Origin: Silene conica
Taxonomy: Eukaryota > Streptophyta > Magnoliopsida > Caryophyllales > Caryophyllaceae
Direction of reading: 5' to 3'
Length of the DNA: 64,000 bases
Assembly: GCA_029255685.2 (NCBI GenBank)
Contig: CM055316.2
Coordinates: forward strand, 77,932,861 to 77,996,860
Shown here: one piece after another, positions 23,237 through 34,129 of the stretch
How positions within the stretch are numbered: position 1 is the first letter of the stretch
Layout: each line of letters starts with the position of its first letter
The notes under the pieces: generated by a model
The model's input: only the letters and a program-made list of their open reading frames with translations
What the model was told of the DNA's origin: nothing
The model's database searches: none
Program-made: the position numbers and the translations under genes

Positions 23237-23822
23237 GAGCGGTTTCAAAGTTTGGTAGGGTTTGATTTATATAAGAGGCTACAGTATCATATTCGGGAGG
23301 GAGACCACATACCAGTTGGATGACGAGGCGGCGGTCTGTGACGGCGGCGTCGACATCTTTAAGCATCCCGGCAATCTCGCGGAGGCGTTGGCAATAAGCC
23401 TCGAGTGATGGCATGCTGGCGAGACAAAGTGTCGTAAATTCCTGCTTAAGAGCAGCAGCACGTGCTCCTTTGTTGTTGTTGAAGATATTCTCGGCGCGGA
23501 GCCAAGCTTCTCGGGCCGTAGATTCGTCTTCAAGCACACGAGGAAGGAGATCGTCGCTTAAAGTCCCGTAAATCCATTGCAACACATGAGCGTCAACTTC
23601 AAGCCAGGAGTCATATGAGTCATCGGTTTTGGCAGGTGCGGGTGTGCCATCAATATGTGCCAAAACCTTATACCCACGAGCATGAAGTTTAAAGAGACGA
23701 ACCCATGACGCATATGTGACCTTGGTGCCATCAAGGACACGGACTCTGTGTTGAATGTTAGAGACGGTGAACACTGGATGTAAGCCGGGTTTTGGAGACG
23801 GAGGTGGAGTATCATTCGTCAT
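23237..23822 (-). pseudogene. Copia element 1: N-terminal gag (UBN2/retrotran_gag type)
   Basis: The ATG at 23822 (MTNDTPPPSPKPG) opens a frame of about 195 residues. It has the copia gag core: 'RVLDGTKVTYASWVRLFKLH', 'WLEVDAHVLQWIYGTLSDDLL', 'AREAWLRAENIFNNNKGARAAAL', 'LASMPSLEAYCQRLREIAGML' and 'LVIQLVCGLPPEYDTVASYI'. The frame is cut after 'LPNFETAR' by CACTA 1 and resumes at 16992. This gag piece itself has no internal stop. It is the 5' part of a gag-pol unit spread over 21 kb. Confidence 0.9.
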
Positions 23823-23905
23823 TTGTAAAAAAAAAAGAGGCAATTCGAAAATTGCAGGAAAACAAAAGAACACAGGCAGGAGAAGAGGTCGAAAACTCTT
23901 CTATG

Positions 23906-23917
23906 CCTCTGATACCA
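23906..23917 (-). promoter_or_regulatory. Primer binding site of copia element 1
   Basis: The reverse strand reads TGGTATCAGAGG directly after the LTR end, complementary to the 3' end of initiator-Met tRNA. Confidence 0.85.
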
Positions 23918-24137
23918 TGTTAATAATCTGAATCCCTGATTTGGGATGATTTCTATTGCTCAATTTATAAGATAATTACAATCTACATAGTCAAAGCTAG
24001 GTGCTATAATTAAGGGATTTCTATCCTAAACTAGAGGAACTAATAACAGCAACTATGAACAAAATAGAGTACAGAATATTTGACAGAATATATGGCAAAG
24101 ATTTCGGCTGACAAATATCAAGGATATTTGTCTAACA
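23918..24137 (-). repeat. 5' LTR of copia element 1 (220 bp)
   Basis: On the minus strand it starts TGTTAGACAAATATCC and ends GATTATTAACA, followed by the primer binding site and the gag leader. The 3' LTR is not in the window because the element is cut at 2699. The flanking 'gtcaa' (24138-24142) would be one TSD copy. Confidence 0.85.
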
Positions 24138-24173
24138 GTCAAATTGAGAGAGTAAGGGAGAGTGGGTTGTGAG

Positions 24174-24705
24174 TAGGGCTGTTAATGAGAGGAGACAGCT
24201 CGCGAGCAACTCGAGATCGACTCGGTTGAAGCTCGGCTCGTGTGAGCTCGACTCGAGAGCTTAGCGAGTCAAACCGAGAAAAGGGTGGCTCGACTCGAAA
24301 AGCTCGCGAGCGGCTCAAACATTTGAGTTTGCATTAGATATTAATCATAGTTTATAAAAATATGCTCATATTTTATAAAAATATTTTATCATTATTATAT
24401 CTTCGTAGCATATATATCAAATATCTTGTTGATTTGCTAAATATTTTTACATAAAATTTTCGAACCATGTTAATGAAAATATCGGAAGAAAAAAATAAAA
24501 AATAAATAAATAAAATAAACAATTTTATATAGGGTCGATTTGGCTTGAGTTTGGCTCGAGCTCGTGTTAAAGCTCGCAAGCTTTTTAACGAGCGCATTTT
24601 TTTCAAACTCGGGTAAGATCGGCTCGAGCTCGAGCTCGAGTTTTGTAATCGAGCACAAGCCGAGCAAGACCGAGCTCGGGCTCGGCTCGGCTGTTAACAC
24701 CCCTA
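24174..24705. mobile_element. hAT-like non-autonomous element rich in GAGCTCG
   Basis: The ends TAGGGCTGTTAA and TTAACACCCCTA form short inverted repeats of the hAT type. An imperfect 8-bp duplication flanks it: gttgtgag (24166-24173) and ggtttgag (24706-24713), six of eight matching. The subterminal 100 bp on each side are repeats of 'gctcgag/agctcg'. There is no coding region. It is inserted next to the copia LTR. Confidence 0.65.
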
Positions 24706-24713
24706 GGTTTGAG

Positions 24714-25516
24714 AGGTTAGTTTGTCACGGTCACAACTCACAAGGAAGATAAACTAATAATAATATAGTGATTCTAAATTAATTACTAGATTTATTTGTA
24801 TTTATAAATGATTTTCATTCCTAAAAATGAGACAATATATAACAAGTAATTATGCGAAATTATTTACAATAAATAAATTATTCTAAATGAGGTTAGAGCG
24901 AGAATTAGTTTTGTAAAAAGTATTAAAAGTATAAAAAGATCTATTATTATGCACTTATCTTATATTGTCAAAATCTTCAAAAGTAAGATAATATAAAAGG
25001 TCACTTACCTCGATTTAGCAAAAGCAACTCAACCTGCGTCTCGAAATTGAACCGAAATACATCACCCAAATGTAACCTAAAATCCGAATTGACCCGACTC
25101 GACCTAACCCGTACATGAACCGAATTTTCTTAACTCGTAACTGTGCCGACCGGAAATGACCCGATCTAAAACCACCAAACCGAAAATAAGCTAATCGACC
25201 TTTTATTGACCCAAAACAACCCGACCTGCCTAACTCGACTAACAGACCCGTAGCCCAAAATGACCTAAACCGACCTAAGTTAACCCGTAACCCGAAATCA
25301 GCATCCTAACCCAAACTAACTCAACCCAAAACTAACCCGATTAGGTAATTGATCCGTTTAACGTGCCTACTTACATGGTCACTCAAATGACCAATTGCAT
25401 GCGAATTTAATACCCGTATCTAACCAAGCAGTACGTAGGCAATTCATATAATTTTAATTTCACGTGAAAATGTGTAAATGACGCTCAAGATAATTAACAT
25501 TCTTTCGTTATCATAA
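24714..25516. other. Intergenic, with a degenerate CCCGA-rich dispersed repeat (about 25020-25345)
   Basis: No gene is visible. The 25020-25345 part is built of short 'gacccgac/aacccgaaa' phrases. A related block is at about 48540-48885 and a fainter one at 56860-57000. These look like copies of an old dispersed repeat of unknown class. Confidence 0.5.
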
Positions 25517-25525
25517 TTTTATTTT

Positions 25526-26368
25526 GGGTTATTCTACATGATAACCCTTTATTTTTTTGAATTCTACGTGGTAACCCTACTTTTTAGTGAACACACGTGG
25601 TAACCCTCAACTTTGTTAATATATATTGTCGTGACCCTTAACTTTTTTTCCGTCAAATTTGTCCGTTAAGTAAGTGACGTGACCAATTGAATTTTGCGAT
25701 TTTCTATAAGGTAACCCTCTATTTTTTTATCCTACAAAATAACTCTATTTGTTTTTTACAAAAGAAATAATTAATCTTAAAAATACTCTCTTATTAAAAT
25801 AACTTTATTTGTTTTCTACATATATACTACATATTATTGAAGTCATTATTGCATTTACGACAATTTTAGTTTTGGAATATTTGTTGAGATTTTAAAACAA
25901 TTTTTTTAATTAGATTAATGTTATGATTAAATTGGGAGTAGTACTTTTACTATGGTATTTAGAATATTTTATTGGGAATTTTTTGATATCGAACAAGGTT
26001 TTTATTGAAATTTTGTATTCAAAACTCGGTCTATTGGAGGGTAATGAGAGTGGATTTGACAATTTAGGTGTAATCAAGCAAAATTGTGAAAATAAGATTA
26101 ATTAAGGGATTATGTTTTTATACACATGTGATTTGTAGAAAAAGTAACGTTATGTTGTAAAAATTTGAAAAATATAGGATTACCTTGTAGAAAATCTTAA
26201 AGTTCAATTTGTCACGTCACACACTTAACGGACAAAATTGACGGAAAAATAATTAAGTGTCACGACAATACATATTAATAAAGTTAAGGGTTACCATGTG
26301 TAATCTCTGAAAAGTAGGATTACCGTGTAGAATTTGAAAAAATACAGGGTTACCAGGTAGAATAACCC
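25526..26368. mobile_element. Non-autonomous MULE (843 bp) with about 200-bp terminal inverted repeats
   Basis: The ends begin GGGTTATTCTAC on both strands and stay alignable for about 200 bp ('ggtaaccc', 'ttgtcgtgac', 'ccgttaagt.agtgacgtga'). A perfect 9-bp TSD, ttttatttt, is at 25517-25525 and 26369-26377. The interior is AT-rich with no transposase. Long TIRs with a 9-bp TSD define Mutator-like elements. Confidence 0.88.
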
Positions 26369-26377
26369 TTTTATTTT

Positions 26378-26905
26378 TAATCATACATAGGGAGTGGAAA
26401 CTCGATTATTTTATCTTGAGTATGTTGAAACACCATTAATTAGTATACGTCGGCCATCTAACCACATAACCTGGCAGTAATTGTCAACAGCGTCGTCATA
26501 GGGACATGGATGTTGTGACATGTGCAGGTACCACGTGATTTGGAACGCAAGAGCCATTAATTGTTGTATAAAACGCATATTATCGTTTTAACGACGACTC
26601 TATATTAAGACGGATATAACTGTTAAGACAAAAACGGATTAAATATAACTCACTTGCATAGATAAAATAAGTTTTTTTTGCTAATATCTAGACATTTTAT
26701 TTTTGTTTTAAATATAAAGTGATAGCTACTTAATAACCGTCTTATTGCTTCAAACGGATATGTTTAGTTTGAAACAAGAATTCGTGTTGTTTTAAATATT
26801 AAACCGGTTTTTATGATAGAAATAGAAATGGGAGAATTCATAATGGTAATCGTAGTATTATTGATAATTCGTTCGTGTCTTGGAAAGAATACAAAGATAC
26901 TGTAT
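26378..26905. other. Intergenic, nothing recognised
   Basis: It is AT-rich sequence with a slightly GC-richer patch at about 26450-26560. No open frame with a known motif and no repeat boundary was found. Confidence 0.4.
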
Positions 26906-27934
26906 TCTATATAATAAAATAAAAAGGTTAGATTGAGCATAACATTGTGACACGTGACAGCGCGAAATCAAGGCAAATGTAATATGAATTAATTAAGAGA
27001 GAAATATTATAACAAAGTTTATTTGCTAACTTAAATAAAAAATAACCAAGAGTCCGAAATTTAAAACATCGACCATTTTTCTTATATTTCTCATACTATT
27101 CTCCATTAAATGTCCAATTAATCGCATTATATTTACATTGTTAATAGAGGAGATGGAGATTTTATACCATTAGAGTAGTCTTTCTTATCTCCTATATTTT
27201 GTAACATACAAATTAAAGAAAATATTAAGACATCATTATTATTCTAAAATTAAATGTCTATATTAAATATTTGATAAATTACAAAAATCAAAATTTATAT
27301 AACTTCTACAAATTCATAACCGGTGATTTATAACTAAAAAAGACATTTCAAGTACTCTATCTATGACGATAAGAAGATAATACAATTTTTGGTGTTATTC
27401 TTTACATCAATTAATATTTTAGTTAATTTTTGTTCCCATTTTATAAAGATTTCATGTTATTTTATATTAATGAACAACCTGAATATTATGTTAAAAAGTA
27501 TCAATTTGATTATAAGAAAAAAAATTGGAGCTATTATATTTACTTATTGTTGATTCAACATATTAAAGTTCCTTTTCGCTCAATGATATTCGGTATAACT
27601 ATTTATCTTGACGATAAAGAAGTATTTTTTTACTACGCATTGAGGATATGAGTTTAATTTTAGGTTCAGACTTCAATGCTCCATTAAAATTTTAGCCATT
27701 TTGGTGAAAATGGTGGATATTTTTGAAAAATAGTTTTGAAATAGACTTGATGATTTTAAAGACGTGTTTTTTAAGTTAGTTGATGGTGATTATGATTGCC
27801 ACTGTAACAAACTAATATCGACCACAACTTAAAATTGTGAAAATGTTCGCCGTCTTAATTTGCAATTTCCTTTATCAATTATATATGAGTAAAACTATTT
27901 GCAAACCCGCGATTTTCGCGGGTCATAAAACTAG
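26906..27934 (+). mobile_element. Probable non-autonomous Helitron
   Basis: The right end has the Helitron pattern: a hairpin (acccgcg-attt-cgcgggt, about 27905-27923), then CTAG (27931-27934) followed by T. The proposed left end is TCTATATAATAAAATAAAAAG at 26906, typical of plant Helitron 5' ends, but the preceding base is T rather than A. The interior is AT-rich with no Rep/Helicase. The 3' end is better supported than the 5' end. Confidence 0.45.
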
Positions 27935-28764
27935 TTATAATATTTCGAACATCTAAAATCTATCACAATATAATATTACTTATTGCTATACGATATTATT
28001 TCGATTACGATATAATACACGATCATACCGTAATATTCTCCGCAATTTAGATGACAGAAAGAATACAGATTTTTATTAGACCGGTAATATTTGACACTTT
28101 GAAAAGACATTTTATAAAGAGTGCAAGTGAGAGGACGAATTACTATTACAGAAATAGAGTATAAATAAGGGCTAAAAATCGTTATTATATAAAAAAGCGG
28201 ACGTTGTTGAAACCCCATTGTTAAAGGTTTCAACAACGGTTGTTTTCTTAAAAAACCGTTATGAAAATTATTAACAACGGTTAGAAATCGTTGTTGTTAC
28301 GAGTCATTCGTTGTAATGTACGTGAATAATTTTTGGTGGAAATGTTGTAACAACTATTATAATAAACAAAACCGTTGTAAGAATTTTTGGTGGGAAATAT
28401 ATAAACGGTTATCTTTAACCGTTGTTATTGCTTTTTTTATTATTTTTTCAAAAAAAAATTAGTTTCATACCAATCAAAAACCTACATAAATCAACAGCAA
28501 CATCAATATAAACCACAATGATTACTTTCAGATCACCAACCTACTATATATACAACTAAAATAATCACTTTTAGATCATCAATTCATACTTACAATTTGA
28601 TAACTTTCAGACCAATTTATACATACAATTTGATCACTTCTACAGTTTGTAATCAACACTGATCACTTCTACATTTCTACATACAGTCTGAATAACAAAA
28701 TAAATAGCAACAATTAGTTTACAAATCAACTATTTCAACTAAATAGAAAGCTCAACAAACTACT
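27935..28764. other. AT-rich segment with an 'aacggttgtt' repeat cluster (about 28190-28440)
   Basis: Between about 28190 and 28440 the phrase 'aacaacggtt/aaccgttgtt' recurs in both orientations. This resembles the subterminal repeats of another CACTA family. No CACTA terminus is visible, so I suggest a truncated element. Downstream to 28760 the sequence looks like an untranslated 3' region. Confidence 0.45.
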
Positions 28765-28884
28765 AAAGGTGCTACAATTTGGTTCGCTTCTTCACGTGTA
28801 TGGGTTGACATATCCCTCAATATCTCATTTATTTGTTTGTTTTGAACATCATTGAGTGGATTAAGATTTTCGATTTATAATACA
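28765..28884 (-). pseudogene. Short exon-like coding piece (possible C-terminus of a CACTA-borne protein)
   Basis: The minus strand has an open frame of about 38 codons ending in TGA near 28766 ('NPLNDVQNKQINEILRDMST...EEANQIVAPLVVC'), with ordinary codon use. It sits next to the aacggttgtt cluster and is cut upstream by CACTA 2. I do not recognise the family. Its similarity in style to transposon-encoded C-termini is an inference. Confidence 0.35.
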
Positions 28885-28899
28885 TTTTTTCGTTGGTGA

Positions 28900-29941
28900 C
28901 ACTACAAAAAAATACTGCCCTTGCGACGGAAAATTTGCGACGGACAGAAATTCCGTCGCAAAATTAGTTTTGTGACGGACTTTGCGACGGATTTTTTTTT
29001 GCGACGGAATTTGCGACGGACCTGAATTTCCCTGACCCGCGAAGTGAAAGTCAAATGGCGGGAAAGTTTGCGACAGAAATTCCGTCGCAAATATTGACTT
29101 TTGCGACGGAATTTCTGTCGCAAACATATTGACCAGACTTGACCAAAAGTTGGTCAAGGTCAAATCTTGACCAGATTTGCGACGGAATTTCCGTCGCAGG
29201 AGTCAATATTTGCGACGGAATTTCCGTCGCAAATCTGGTCAAGATTTGACCTTGACCAGATTTGCGACGGAAATTCCGTCGCAAAATTTCGTCGCAAATC
29301 TTTTTTATACAGACCCCGCGGGTCTCCTTCTTTTCCCCAAATCGATTTCAAAATTAAAAAAAAAGAAAACCCTAAAGCGATCGGCGATTTGATTCACCAC
29401 CACACCACCACCCTACCCTACCCCCTACAATCCCCCGCCGCCGCCGTCGCCGGAGCCGCCGCCGCCACGCCACCACTCCTCCTTCCTCCTTCCTCCTTCT
29501 CCTTCCTCCTCCTTCCTCCTCCTTCCTCCTCCTTCTCCTTTCTTCTCCCTTCCACCTGCCACCTCACCGCCGTCACCACCTCACCGCCGCCACCTTCCCG
29601 CCGCCACTTCTTTTTTTCTTATGTATGTTTACTAACTTTGGTCAAGGTCAGTCAAGATTTGCGACGGGAAATCCGTCGCAAAGAGGACCATTTGCGACGG
29701 AAATTCCGTCGCAAATCTTGACTGGCCTTGACTTTTGGTCAAGGTCAGTCCGTCGCAAAATGAGGTCAATCCGTCGCAAATATGTTGCGACGGAAAAATC
29801 CGTCGCAAATTAACATTTTGCGACAAAAATATGGGACAGATGCAGTCCGTCGCAAATCCGTCGCAAAAACATCATTTGCGACGGATTTCACCCTTTTTGC
29901 GACGGAAAATTCCGTCGCAAACAGAGCATTGTTTTGTAGTG
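28900..29941. mobile_element. CACTA 2, a 1.04-kb deletion derivative of the CACTA 1 family
   Basis: It starts CACTACAAAAAAATACTGCC, ends GCATTGTTTTGTAGTG, and has TSD TGA (28897-28899 and 29942-29944). Its left end matches the right end of CACTA 1 and its right end matches CACTA 1's left end, so it lies in the opposite orientation. It keeps both subterminal repeat arrays and the CT-rich block (29360-29620) but has no transposase gene. The Ser/Pro-rich open frame 29167-29721 is low-complexity translation across that block. Confidence 0.93.
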
Positions 29942-29944
29942 TGA

Positions 29945-30973
29945 ATAATTGAACATGCAAGCTAAATCTGGCTACCATATTATCTGTCATAATTCATAAA
30001 GCACTTGTATCTTTTGGAAAATAAACAATTGTACCCAAGATTTACATATTATGGCCATGTCTGCCTTATTTGCACAATTATCAACATGGTGGCATATTTT
30101 GGAAATCAGAATTATTGTTGTACTTTTAATATTATAGTATAGTTTTTTTATTATTTGTGTATAAAGTATATGTGAAAATGGAGTTGAATGGAGAGACTAC
30201 TTAAAAATATTAAATAATATTTTATTTTAATAACATAATTGATAATAAACATATTTAAATATGTTCATTTTCACAATATGTTGTAACAGTATCAAATAAA
30301 CTAAAAAAGCTTGATATATTAATGACTTGTGATTGAGCTTTTTCCTTTGGGTCAATTCTATAATACAAAATGGTCATATATTACTCCATTTTTCCATTAT
30401 AAATGAGGAGTATTATATTGAGATGAGGTGATAAAAAAAAATAGAGAGTAGTTTTAAAATTAAAATATTATGTAATTTTAATCGAGTTTTAAACTAGTTA
30501 CTAATAAAAAGAAGGCCAAAAGCCCAAAACGCTTAACGATGTAGAATGGGCCATGACAAATTCTCGTACCAAAAAGGACACAAGCCATAAAGCTGATGGC
30601 ACATTTCATAAACAAAGATACACAAGCCATAAAGCTGATGTGTTTTGGCTTGCACAAATTCTTATTTAAGATTGAAGTATTCGTCTTAAGTGAATATTAT
30701 TTGATCCGTTTTAACTTAAACGGATTTTTTTTAAGGGAGACTACTTAGCTTGTTGTTGTATACTATGGTAGGTATTGCATAATATTCTTTCGGTTTTAGT
30801 TATTTGTTTATCTTGATTTCGCTATAAAATCAATAAAGATGAATGAAATAATTATTGGATGATAAATAGATCAAATTAAGTGCCGGGATAAAGTAATTCA
30901 TCAAAGACATTTTATAGTTCTTTTTTTTTCCCAAATTTTATTCAAAATTAATTGTCTTATTTTTTAAACAATA
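29945..30973. other. Intergenic, AT-rich
   Basis: No gene is visible. A 24-bp phrase 'cacaagccataaagctgatg' is repeated at about 30581 and 30622. The rest has no recognised structure. Confidence 0.4.
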
Positions 30974-31142
30974 ATGTTACGGCGTCATCCGGTGGCGCTC
31001 AATTTCGACGCTATCTTTTCATCTTTCCCATATTATTGGGCCTTTCCACTTATTCTATGTGATATACCCATTATTATTGGGACTCCTACTTATTACATGT
31101 GAGAGGGTGACGCCGAAATTGGGTGACACCGATGGCGTTAAC
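30974..31142. mobile_element. MITE-like foldback (about 170 bp)
   Basis: The left 'gttacggcgtcatccggtgg' and the reverse of the right end ('gttaacgccatcggtgtcac') are about 30-bp imperfect inverted repeats around a short AT-rich centre. I could not define a TSD, so the superfamily is open. Confidence 0.5.
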
Positions 31143-31794
31143 TCATTTTCTTTTTTAAATCTAATATGGTAAATGAGTAAATTATCAATATTATCCCTAA
31201 TCTTTTAACTATCCGTCCTCTTTTCAAAATGACACTTGCAAATTTACCAATATGTTTTAAATTCTCCCTAAATAAAAATAAGATAGTAAAAATATAATAA
31301 AACAATTTCATTGTAGTAATTTAACTCGTGACAAATGAGAATTTGTGGCGTCATCTATTCCCCACTTCTTATAAATTGGAGAAGTCAAATCTGGTTGAAT
31401 ATTGGTGGTTGTTTGGATCGTTAAAAATATAATAAAACAATAGACATTCTATGTTTTGAGAGAATAACCAATAACGGTTTAGTCATTAATATTAAAATCA
31501 AACCTTACTCAACCAAAATAACTTGTTTGACAATCATAAAGGAGTTACAATATCGATTGATCTAAATTCTATTAGTTACGATATCATATAACATCTTACC
31601 ATGCCCATCACTAACCTCATCTTGAATCATATTTAGTCTAAATTGACAACTTAGCTAAATCAATATGATCATTCATTTATTGTTACTAAATTGAAAGTCA
31701 TCATTTTAGATGTATTATACGAGCATCATTTACGTGTACGATATAATAATAAAATGGAAATAAAACATCGTTAGATCAAAATGGGTCAACTTTT
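31143..31794. other. 3' flank of the broken bark-storage-like gene (distal part)
   Basis: There is no gene. From about 31595 to 31790 the sequence ('catcactaacctcatcttga', 'gctaaatcaatat', 'atcattttaga.gtattat') matches 62800-62940, the corresponding position downstream of the second gene copy. The Tat element interrupted this flank. Confidence 0.6.
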
Positions 31795-31799
31795 AGTAT

Positions 31800-32434
31800 T
31801 GTTATGCCCTAAAAATGAGTTTTTAGTAAGCTAACACGTGGCATCGTCTAAGTGGATAAAGCATGAATATGTGGCATCCAAAGTCAAAGGGAAAGCAAGA
31901 AGGAAAGTCATAGGAGAAGAAGAGTGCACAAGAAGGAAGCAAACGCTGGAAACGAGAAGGAAGAAGAGGACGAAATACCTAGACTCGAGGATTGCCTGAA
32001 ATGGCCACACACACAAGGAAGACCAGAAAAAGCAACTAGAGAAAGGAAGTCAAAAGGGGATAAAAGAAGAAGAAGGATCCGTTGGATAGAAAGAGCATCC
32101 AACGGTCCACACAAGCATAATTGTATATATATGTTGACCTTGTATCATTAGTTCATTCATTCATTATCATACTTAGCATACATAACCCTAAGAAAAACCC
32201 AACAAACACTTGTAATCGCACATACACTCTGTAAGAGAATTCTAGTGGAAACTTGGAAGAACTCTTCTTCCCGCAGTTTTTCCCCAAGGGGCTTTCTGCG
32301 TCACCAACCTTCTCGTCTCTCATACTTCTTCTTTTTACTCTTCTAAACACTTGCTTTGTCTAAATACCTCACTTAATAGGCTTGGAATCGCTATAACCTC
32401 CTAAAAGAACATTAGGTAAATTTTGACCTAAACA
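31800..32434 (+). repeat. 5' LTR of the Tat element
   Basis: It starts TGTTATGCCCTAAAAATGAG and ends TTTTGACCTAAACA. A TATATATA box at about 32124-32131 is a plausible promoter. Confidence 0.95.
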
Positions 32435-32437
32435 TTT

Positions 32438-32455
32438 TGGCGCCCACCGTGGGGC
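32438..32455 (+). promoter_or_regulatory. Primer binding site of the Tat element
   Basis: TGGCGCCCACCGTGGGGC starts three bases after the LTR. It is the usual form in Tat-type elements. Confidence 0.9.
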
Positions 32456-32515
32456 TGTAGTGATTATTCAACCTAAAAACATAAAATCCTGAAAATCCCT
32501 CAAAAATCTCTCAAA

Positions 32516-34129
32516 ATGACAAACCCAGCTTCTCAAACAACCTCACAACCCATCCCGGTGGCAACAGAAACTTCTTCCAACCCCGTTGCGGTCAGCGCTC
32601 CCGTGGTCGTCAGCACCCCCCTCGCTGCTAGCACTCCTCAGGCGCAATCAGGCGTCACCAGCGGCGATGCAGCGGCTAGCTCAAGACCGGCGGATGCTCC
32701 CACCCCAGCCATGTGGAAGACGATGATGGAAGGGATATTTACCCTCCACCAAGCAGTCGACGGCTTAAGGAAGGACAACCAAGAGCTCAGAAAGTTAGCA
32801 ACGGCTCAGAATCAACCTCCACGCGTCAGCGGAAATCCGGGCGCAGAGGCAGGAATCCCAAGACCTCCCGAGAACAGAGCGATCCCCAGCGAGATAGTCA
32901 CCAGACTGGACCTCTCCGGGACCGCACCTCCAGGAAGAATCACTCCGACAGGCTTGGGTTACCTTTCCATCAACCTAGATTCACCGCCACCTCAAACGGG
33001 GGCCCCAGGTAACGAATCTGTAAGGCTACCTATTATCACTAACCAACATGGTAATGCAGGACCTTTTTTCACCCCGACCTCAGTCTGGACACAAGGGGAA
33101 GGGTCATCAGCAAGGCGGACACCTCCGCTGGGGGCTGGCTCATCGGGATATCCCATCCAGCAGACGCCGTCAATAGTGCACACCGTGCCAATGAGTCATC
33201 AGGCACTCTGCCAGCCCATGGTCGGCCAGACACCAGGAGCACCAGGGTATGCACCACTCACCCATACCACCCCTTGGAATTTCGCTAACCCTCTTGCAGG
33301 ACCGAATCCATGGGAGCACCAGTACAAGGAGCTGTGGGACTTAGTCAGCCGCATCCCAGGAATGCCAAGGCCCCTGGAGAAAGCGGCCCCAGACAGCTAC
33401 GCAGACTCGCCATTCACCCACAACATCGTCTCGGTAGATGTGCCCAAGGGATTCACTCCACCAAACATGACTAGCTACGACGGAACAGCTGATCCGATAG
33501 ACCACATCAATCAATACAAGCAGAAAATGATGGTGGTCACGGCCTCAGGCTCCCTGAAAGAGGCATGCATGTGTAAAGGATTCGGATCCACTCTCTCAGG
33601 AGCCGCCCTCCAATGGTTCGTCACTCTACCCAACTCCAGCATATCCAGCTTTGCAGACCTGGTGAACGCGTTCAACCAGCAGTTCGCCAGCAGTAGGCGG
33701 CCAGAAAAGCAGAGCAGCGACCTCTACGAGATCCAGCAAGGTGATGCAGAATCCACCAGAGACTACCTGGCCAGATTCAACAAGGAAATGGTGTCCATAC
33801 CCCATTGCGAGGAGAAAGCTGCCATCCACGCCTTTCGCTGGGGGCTACCACAGGCCTCCGACCTATACAAGGAGCTCACCAAATGGCCATGCACGGCTTA
33901 TGCTCAGGTTCAGCAAAAGGCGTTGGATGCCATCCGATTGGAAGAGGATGCAGGGCCCAGGAGGATTAGTTGCGGCTCCGCATCCACCAGCAGGAAGGCA
34001 CCAGCAGCAGACAGGCAGGAGAAATCCAAACCCTACAACAGGCCGGTGCATAAAGTTTCTGGGGGAAAAAACTGGAAGAATGACCCAAGGTACAAGAGTA
34101 TGGTTTCACTGTTAATCTTGCAGGACTAA
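32516..34129 (+). CDS. Tat element gag
   Basis: This is a 537-residue frame starting 82 nt after the LTR. Residues 1-110 are Ser/Thr/Pro/Ala-rich. The retrotransposon gag domain lies at about 300-470 ('PKGFTPPNMTSYDGTADPIDHINQYKQKM', 'LSGAALQWFVTLP', 'FNQQFASSRRPEKQSSDLYEIQQG', 'STRDYLARFNKEM'). Gag forms the virus-like particle that packages the element RNA. The frame stops at 34129. The expected continuation with its zinc knuckle is in the -1 frame (34084 onward), so the C-terminus is separated by a frame change. Confidence 0.92.
   Translation: MTNPASQTTSQPIPVATETSSNPVAVSAPVVVSTPLAASTPQAQSGVTSGDAAASSRPADAPTPAMWKTMMEGIFTLHQAVDGLRKDNQELRKLATAQNQPPRVSGNPGAEAGIPRPPENRAIPSEIVTRLDLSGTAPPGRITPTGLGYLSINLDSPPPQTGAPGNESVRLPIITNQHGNAGPFFTPTSVWTQGEGSSARRTPPLGAGSSGYPIQQTPSIVHTVPMSHQALCQPMVGQTPGAPGYAPLTHTTPWNFANPLAGPNPWEHQYKELWDLVSRIPGMPRPLEKAAPDSYADSPFTHNIVSVDVPKGFTPPNMTSYDGTADPIDHINQYKQKMMVVTASGSLKEACMCKGFGSTLSGAALQWFVTLPNSSISSFADLVNAFNQQFASSRRPEKQSSDLYEIQQGDAESTRDYLARFNKEMVSIPHCEEKAAIHAFRWGLPQASDLYKELTKWPCTAYAQVQQKALDAIRLEEDAGPRRISCGSASTSRKAPAADRQEKSKPYNRPVHKVSGGKNWKNDPRYKSMVSLLILQD

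Noticed and set aside
29167..29721. 184-residue Ser/Pro-rich open frame
   Set aside because: It crosses subterminal repeats and a CT-rich non-coding block of CACTA 2. Frames of this kind also appear at 22423-23031 in CACTA 1.
34055..34083. Canonical -1 slippery heptamer A AAA AAC in the gag frame
   Set aside because: It is in the correct phase, but a shift there meets TGA at 34081-34083 within a few codons. It cannot produce the gag-protease fusion.
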